In this document: one piece after another, positions 60,337 to 64,000 of the stretch | How the letters are laid out: every line of letters begins with the position of its first letter | Position numbering within the stretch: the first letter of the stretch is position 1 | Position numbers and translations under genes: made by a program | From: Natronococcus sp. AD-5 | Lineage (GTDB): Archaea; Halobacteriota; Halobacteria; Halobacteriales; Natrialbaceae | Direction of reading: 5' to 3' | DNA length: 64,000 nt | Assembly (NCBI RefSeq): GCF_030734285.1 | Contig: NZ_CP132294.1 | Coordinates: 682,001-746,000, forward strand | The notes under the pieces: model-generated | Seen by the model: only the letters and a program-made list of their open reading frames with translations | Told to the model about the DNA's origin: nothing | Databases searched by the model: none

Positions 60337-60756
60337 TCACCGAGTCCCTTCCTGCTCCTCGAGGAGCGTTTCGATCCGCTCGAGCGACCGGAGACCGACG
60401 GGCGCGTAGCCGGACGCGCGCAGCGGAAATTCGAAGACGAGCCGGCAGCGCCGCTCGCCGAGATCGTCCACGCGGTGGCCGGTCGCGGGCAGACGGGCGA
60501 CCCGCCACGTCCAGCGGTAATCCGCACAGGAGGTGATCTCGAACGGGAGCCAGACGCCGGGGATGTTCACTCGCCCGGTCGTGCCCGTCCGAACCCGTCG
60601 ATCCGTCGCTTCGACGCCGGTGATGACCGGCGACCACTCCGGCCACCGCCGCGTGTCGACGAGCAGCTCCCAGACCTCTTCCGGCGGGGCGGGGAAGACG
60701 TGGGAGGCCTCGAGTCGGCGGCCGTCCGGGGTCGACGCGACCTGGAGCCGAGTCAT
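60337..60756 (-). CDS. SRPBCC (START-like) family protein
   Basis: Small helix-grip-fold protein of 139 residues. The opening ASHVFPAPPEEVWELLVDTRRWPEWSPVITGVEAT is the standard pattern of the polyketide-cyclase/SRPBCC group, which encloses a hydrophobic ligand. The core continues with VNIPGVWLPFEITSC and RVDDLGERRCRLVFEF. There are no catalytic residues to name. It is divergent from the aldo/keto reductase gene. The ligand is unknown. Confidence 0.78.
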   Translation of the reverse strand: MTRLQVASTPDGRRLEASHVFPAPPEEVWELLVDTRRWPEWSPVITGVEATDRRVRTGTTGRVNIPGVWLPFEITSCADYRWTWRVARLPATGHRVDDLGERRCRLVFEFPLRASGYAPVGLRSLERIETLLEEQEGTR

Positions 60757-60910
60757 GGCGGCTAGTAGGCGGACGAGGGTTAAGGGCGTTCGTCCGCCGT
60801 CTTCACCTCGCGGGCGCGTGATGCCGCCTCTAAAAGTGACGTGAATCGAGACCGTCGCGTCGGTTGCCGGGCCACGTACTGTTTTTTCGGTCCGGTTCGT
60901 ACGCGCCGGC

Positions 60911-61886
60911 ATGGAGTATACGACGCTCGGAGACACGGGCATGGAAGTCAGCCGACTCTGCCTCGGCTGTATGAGCTTCGGCTCGAGCGACTGGCGCGAG
61001 TGGGTTCTGGAAGACGAGGAGAGCAAGGAGATCATCGACCGCGCGATCGACCTCGGGATCAACTTCTTCGACACGGCGAACATGTACTCGCGAGGCGAGT
61101 CCGAGCGGATCCTCGGCGAGGCGCTGGAGGGCCACCGCGAGGAGTCGGTCGTCGCGACGAAAGTGTACCACCAGATGCGCGAGGACGACCCGAACTCCCA
61201 GGGACTCTCCCGGAAGGCCGTCGAGCAGGAACTCGCGGCCAGCCGTGAACGGCTCGGGATGGAGACGATCGATCTCTACCAGATCCACCGGTGGGATTAC
61301 GACACGCCGGTCGAGACGACGATGCGGGCATTAGACGACGCGGTTCGACGCGGCCACGTTCGGTACGTCGGCGCGTCCTCGATGTGGGCTCACCAGTTCG
61401 CCGAATCGCTGCACGCGAGCGATCGGCTGGATCTCGAGCGGTTCGTCACGATGCAGAACCACTACAACCTCGTGTACCGCGAGGAGGAACGCGAGATGCT
61501 CCCGCTGTGTGAGAAGGAAAACGTCGGCGTGATTCCCTGGTCGCCCCTCGCACGCGGGTATCATCACGCGCCCGCACGCGGAGATCGACGCGACGAAACG
61601 CGGCGAGACGGAAGAGCACATGTACGACCACCCCTACCGCGAGGGCGGCGGTCGGGAGATCAACGAGCGCGTCGCCGAGATCGCCGCCGAGAAGGGCGTG
61701 ACGATGGCCCAGATCGCCCTCGCCTGGCTGTTACACAAAGAGTGGGTCGACGCCCCGATAGTCGGAACCACGAGCGTCGAACACCTGGAACAGGCCGTCG
61801 AGGCGCTCGAGATCTCGCTGTCGGCCTCGGACATCGCGTACCTCGAGGAGCCGTACGAGCCCGTTCCGGCGTCGGGTCACAGCTGA
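60911..61886 (+). pseudogene. Aldo/keto reductase, frameshifted
   Basis: NADPH-dependent reductase of the AKR family, about 325 residues if read through. The first frame gives MEYTTLGDTGMEVSRLCLG, the catalytic region INFFDTANMYSRGESERILGEAL, VVATKVYHQ, DLYQIHRWDY and GVIPWSPLARGY, up to about 61561. Then the frame shifts by +1 and continues as ITRPHAEIDATKRGETEEH, MYDHPYREGGGREI, VTMAQIALAWLLHKEWVDAPIVGTTSVEHL to the stop at 61886. One extra base near 61562 explains it. All active-site parts are before the shift, so a single-base sequencing error or a very recent mutation is likely. Confidence 0.8.
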
Positions 61887-61912
61887 GGGGGGTCACGAGA
61901 GGGGAGATCCGG

Positions 61913-62593
61913 CTACGGAGCGTCGGCGTCGGTCTCCAGCTCCCACCCCTCTTGCGTGTAAGCCATCTCCCAGAATCGGTGCTCGAGCTTCGCGCTCGTC
62001 AGGAACGCCTGCTCCATCGCCTCGCGCTCACCGGGGTAGCGCTCGCCGCAGCGATCGACGAACGTCCGCATCCAGTCGACGGCCTCGCGGAACTCCTCGC
62101 TGGTGTACTTCTCGATGAACGGCGTGTAGCGGTGGTCCCCGTCGGCGAGGTCGGCCATGTACTCGGCGATATCGAGGTATCCCTGTCCGCAGGGGTAGAT
62201 CGCGGCGGCGATCGCCGCGAGAGATCCCTCGTGGGCCGTCCGCACGAGGAAGTTCGTGTACGCGACGCAGGTCGGCGCCTTCTCGACGGTCTCGAGTTCC
62301 GCCGGCGCGATGCCGTAGTCGGCGGCGAACTCCCGGTGGAGATCCATCTCGAAGTCGAGGATCTCGTGGGCGACGCCGAAGAGGTGCGTCATCGTCTCCT
62401 CGTCGCGGGCTTTCGACCCCGCGATCGCGAACACGCGGGCGTAGTCCAGAAGGTACCGGTAGTCCTGGCGGACCCAGTGGAGAAACGCCGCCTCTTCGAG
62501 CGTCCCCGCAGCGAGTTCGCGGACGAACGGGTGGTTTTTCTGTGCGTCCCAGATCGGTTCTCCTCCCTCGAGAAGGCGGTCGCTGAATGCCAT
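61913..62593 (-). CDS. tenA: TenA/thiaminase II family protein
   Basis: Helical-bundle hydrolase of 226 residues that salvages thiamin breakdown products (aminopyrimidine hydrolysis). The active-site Cys is in YPCGQGYLDIAEYM and the catalytic Glu in EHRFWEMAYTQEGWE near the C-terminus; HWVRQDYRYLLDYARVFAI and DFEMDLHREFAADYGI supply further pocket residues. The Tyr/Asp pattern fits TenA_C. It lies 27 bp from the end of the convergent reductase gene. No other thiamin gene is in the window. Confidence 0.88.
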   Translation of the reverse strand: MAFSDRLLEGGEPIWDAQKNHPFVRELAAGTLEEAAFLHWVRQDYRYLLDYARVFAIAGSKARDEETMTHLFGVAHEILDFEMDLHREFAADYGIAPAELETVEKAPTCVAYTNFLVRTAHEGSLAAIAAAIYPCGQGYLDIAEYMADLADGDHRYTPFIEKYTSEEFREAVDWMRTFVDRCGERYPGEREAMEQAFLTSAKLEHRFWEMAYTQEGWELETDADAP

Positions 62594-62669
62594 CGATCGG
62601 GGGTATCAGGCGGTGGTACAACTATGTTGTGGGTCGTATCGGCCGAGAGACAACCGGCGACGACTCGAG

Positions 62670-63209
62670 TCAGGAGAACCGCGCGGCGATGTCGGCCTCG
62701 GTGATGATGCCGACGGTCTCGCCCGCTTCGGTGATCATCACGGCCTTGTAGTGCTCGAGCAGGTTGCTGATCTCGTCCAGCGTGGCGTCTTTCGATACCG
62801 TCGGGAAGCTCTCGCTCATGTGCTCTTCGATCGGTTCGTCGCGCGCCTCGGAGTCGAGGTGGACGAGGTCGCTCTGACTGATCGATCCGACGGGGATGCC
62901 GTTCTGGATGACCGCGAGCTGCGAGTAGGCTTCCGCTTCCATCTTGCGGGCGGCCTCGCTGACGGGGTCGTCCGGCGCGACGCTCACGACCGCTTCGTTC
63001 ATGAGGTTCGCCGCGCGGACGACGTCGCTTTCGGCCTTCTCGAGCGCGTTGACGATCCGCCGCAGGGTCGAGAGGCGCGGATCGACGTCGCCGCCCTCGA
63101 TCCGGGCGATCAGCGGCTGGGAGACCTCGGCCTTGTCGGCGAGCTCGCTCTGGGTCAGCCCGAGTTCGGTACGGCGCTGGCGGAGATCCGCTGGCGTCGG
63201 GAGTTCCAT
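62670..63209 (-). CDS. XRE-type HTH regulator with paired CBS domains
   Basis: A 179-residue regulator. Residues 1-60 form a Cro/XRE helix-turn-helix (LRQRRTELGLTQSELADKAEVSQPLIARIEGGDVDPRLSTLRRI). Residues 65-179 hold two CBS motifs: MNEAVVSVAPDDPVSEAARKMEAEAYSQLAVIQNGIPVGSIS and MSESFPTVSKDATLDEISNLLEHYKAVMI...GIITEADIA. CBS pairs usually bind adenosine nucleotides, so it may link DNA binding to energy state. ATG 63209 (MELPTPADLR) is chosen over one three codons upstream. This architecture is common in haloarchaea. Confidence 0.87.
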   Translation of the reverse strand: MELPTPADLRQRRTELGLTQSELADKAEVSQPLIARIEGGDVDPRLSTLRRIVNALEKAESDVVRAANLMNEAVVSVAPDDPVSEAARKMEAEAYSQLAVIQNGIPVGSISQSDLVHLDSEARDEPIEEHMSESFPTVSKDATLDEISNLLEHYKAVMITEAGETVGIITEADIAARFS

Positions 63210-63271
63210 ACGGACCAATAACTGCGGGTTATAGAAAGGTGTTTGGGTGCCGTCGAATCCGGCGGCGGCGG

Positions 63272-63625
63272 TTACTCGTCGTCCGGCGTCTCGACGATTT
63301 CGACGACGGAAAGCGGGACGTCGCGCAGCGCGCCGCCGACCTCGCTCTTCGCGATCCGAGAGGCGTGTTCTTCGCCGTCGGCGTTGAACACCTCCATCTC
63401 GAGCGCCAGCCCGACGAGCGCGGTGTCGGCGGCGACGAAGGCGGAATCGAACGGTTCGCCGCAGGCCGGACAGCCCGTTGCGCCGACCTCGACTTCCACG
63501 TAGTCCATGTTCTCGCTATTGAGTCGTTTGCCGGCCTCGCTGACGGCGACGCCGATCGCGTCGTCGATCTCCTCGACGTCACGAACCAACCATGCTGCTT
63601 CCATCGCGACGAGATAGTTGCCCAT
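63272..63625 (-). CDS. UPF0212 (DUF555) family protein
   Basis: A 117-residue archaeal protein of unknown function. It starts MGNYLVAMEAAWLVRDVEEIDDAIGVAVSEAGKRL, which is the family signature, and has a single zinc-finger-like Cys pair GCPACGEPFD near residue 52. The end is acidic. It is 62 bp upstream of the CBS regulator on the same strand, so both may be in one transcript. The assignment rests on the characteristic N-terminus. Confidence 0.87.
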   Translation of the reverse strand: MGNYLVAMEAAWLVRDVEEIDDAIGVAVSEAGKRLNSENMDYVEVEVGATGCPACGEPFDSAFVAADTALVGLALEMEVFNADGEEHASRIAKSEVGGALRDVPLSVVEIVETPDDE

Positions 63626-63923
63626 ACGTGGTGGTCGTTCCGGGGGGTTTCCTGCTTTGCGGTTCCGGTCGCCGCGCGTGACCGTCGACCGGGACGCGGC
63701 GCGCACGCGAACCCGATGATGCGCATAAGTTACGAGAATCGGGCACGTCGATTCGAGTGGGGATAGTCGGATCTCGGCTCGAACTCGCACTGAGTTGTTG
63801 CTTCCACAAGCCAGGTTGAACCGCAAGCGGGCGTCGACCCAAATCTTGATGTACGATAATTATGAATGCCGCGTTTCAAGAAGACATATATACGACCTCG
63901 GTCTGACCATCGGGTGAACGTCG

Positions 63924-64000
63924 ATGAAATCCCGCGTGTACCGCGCGATGCTGCTCGCACTGTACCAGTTCTGTATTGTGGTCGGCATCATCGCGATGCC
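63924..64000 (+). CDS. Membrane protein, N-terminal part only (cut by window end)
   Basis: ATG 63924 opens a frame that runs off the window: MKSRVYRAMLLALYQFCIVVGIIAMP. A short basic start followed by a hydrophobic helix suggests a membrane protein. A TATA-like AGACATATATACG lies near 63885, about 30 bases upstream, which supports the start. Only 25 residues are visible, so no family can be named. Confidence 0.5.
   Translation, partial: MKSRVYRAMLLALYQFCIVVGIIAM

Noticed and set aside
1-64000. Search for tRNA, rRNA, transposase and integrase genes
   Set aside because: No cloverleaf, rRNA-like stretch or intact transposase/integrase motif was recognised by eye on either strand; small or divergent RNAs could be missed without a covariance-model scan.

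Overview
This window comes from a haloarchaeon, most likely of the Natrinema/Haloterrigena type (order Natrialbales). The DNA is GC-rich with G/C-ending codons, the proteins are strongly acidic, and secreted proteins carry twin-arginine signals, several with a lipobox. Short TATA-like boxes sit about 25-35 bases before start codons, which fits leaderless archaeal mRNAs. Typical haloarchaeal families are present: HalX response regulator, bacterio-opsin-activator-type HTH regulator, PccX small subunit, UPF0179, UPF0212 and a hydroxyacyl-CoA dehydrogenase/enoyl-CoA hydratase fusion. No rRNA, tRNA, CRISPR array or complete insertion sequence was seen.

Layout. 0-7.5 kb: alkylation-repair glycosylase, two tandem Tat-exported LVIVD-type proteins, a succinate dehydrogenase/aspartate-oxidase-like flavoprotein and a YdjM-type membrane protein. 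7.6-11.6 kb: a Zn/Cd-type P1B ATPase behind a Cys-rich regulator, with a perfect palindrome between them, then a membrane protein with an acidic repeat tail. 11.8-17.3 kb: fatty-acid oxidation genes (two acyl-CoA dehydrogenases, one trifunctional-like fusion) and a HalX regulator. 17.4-23.7 kb: cupin, NikR, creatininase, MscS-like channel, small membrane proteins and an O-methyltransferase. 23.7-27.5 kb: amidase, M20 amidohydrolase, dUTPase/dCTP-deaminase-like protein and a winged-helix regulator. 27.6-30.1 kb: enoyl-CoA hydratase and acyl-CoA ligase. 30.2-35.2 kb: UspA, membrane-anchored HTH protein, Na+/H+ antiporter, lipoprotein and a GlpA-like oxidase. 35.2-39.1 kb: propionyl/acetyl-CoA carboxylase (pccB-pccX-pccA). 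39.5-47.0 kb: NSS symporter, remnant of a second NSS symporter and a branched-chain amino-acid (Liv) ABC transporter. 47.2-50.5 kb: SDR, receiver protein, glycerophosphodiesterase and HEAT-repeat protein. 50.6-58.3 kb: a four-gene PrkA-PrkA-YeaH-SpoVR operon. 58.9-64 kb: conserved small proteins, HxlR, a frameshifted aldo/keto reductase, TenA, a CBS regulator and UPF0212.

The genes together suggest an organotroph that degrades fatty and branched-chain acids (acyl-CoA ligase, dehydrogenases, HBD-ECH, PCC, Liv importer), with metal homeostasis and stress-kinase modules.

The most unusual observation is the Liv substrate-binding lipoprotein at 41586-42872. Its two halves are in swapped order behind an intact Tat/lipobox signal, so the protein looks circularly permuted. 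It lies beside a remnant of a symporter gene. The second most unusual is a 147-bp in-frame block of tandem TTC-loop hairpins inside an acyl-CoA dehydrogenase, flanked by a near-perfect 9-bp direct repeat. A related hairpin pair sits inside the acyl-CoA ligase, and further hairpins lie between convergent genes.
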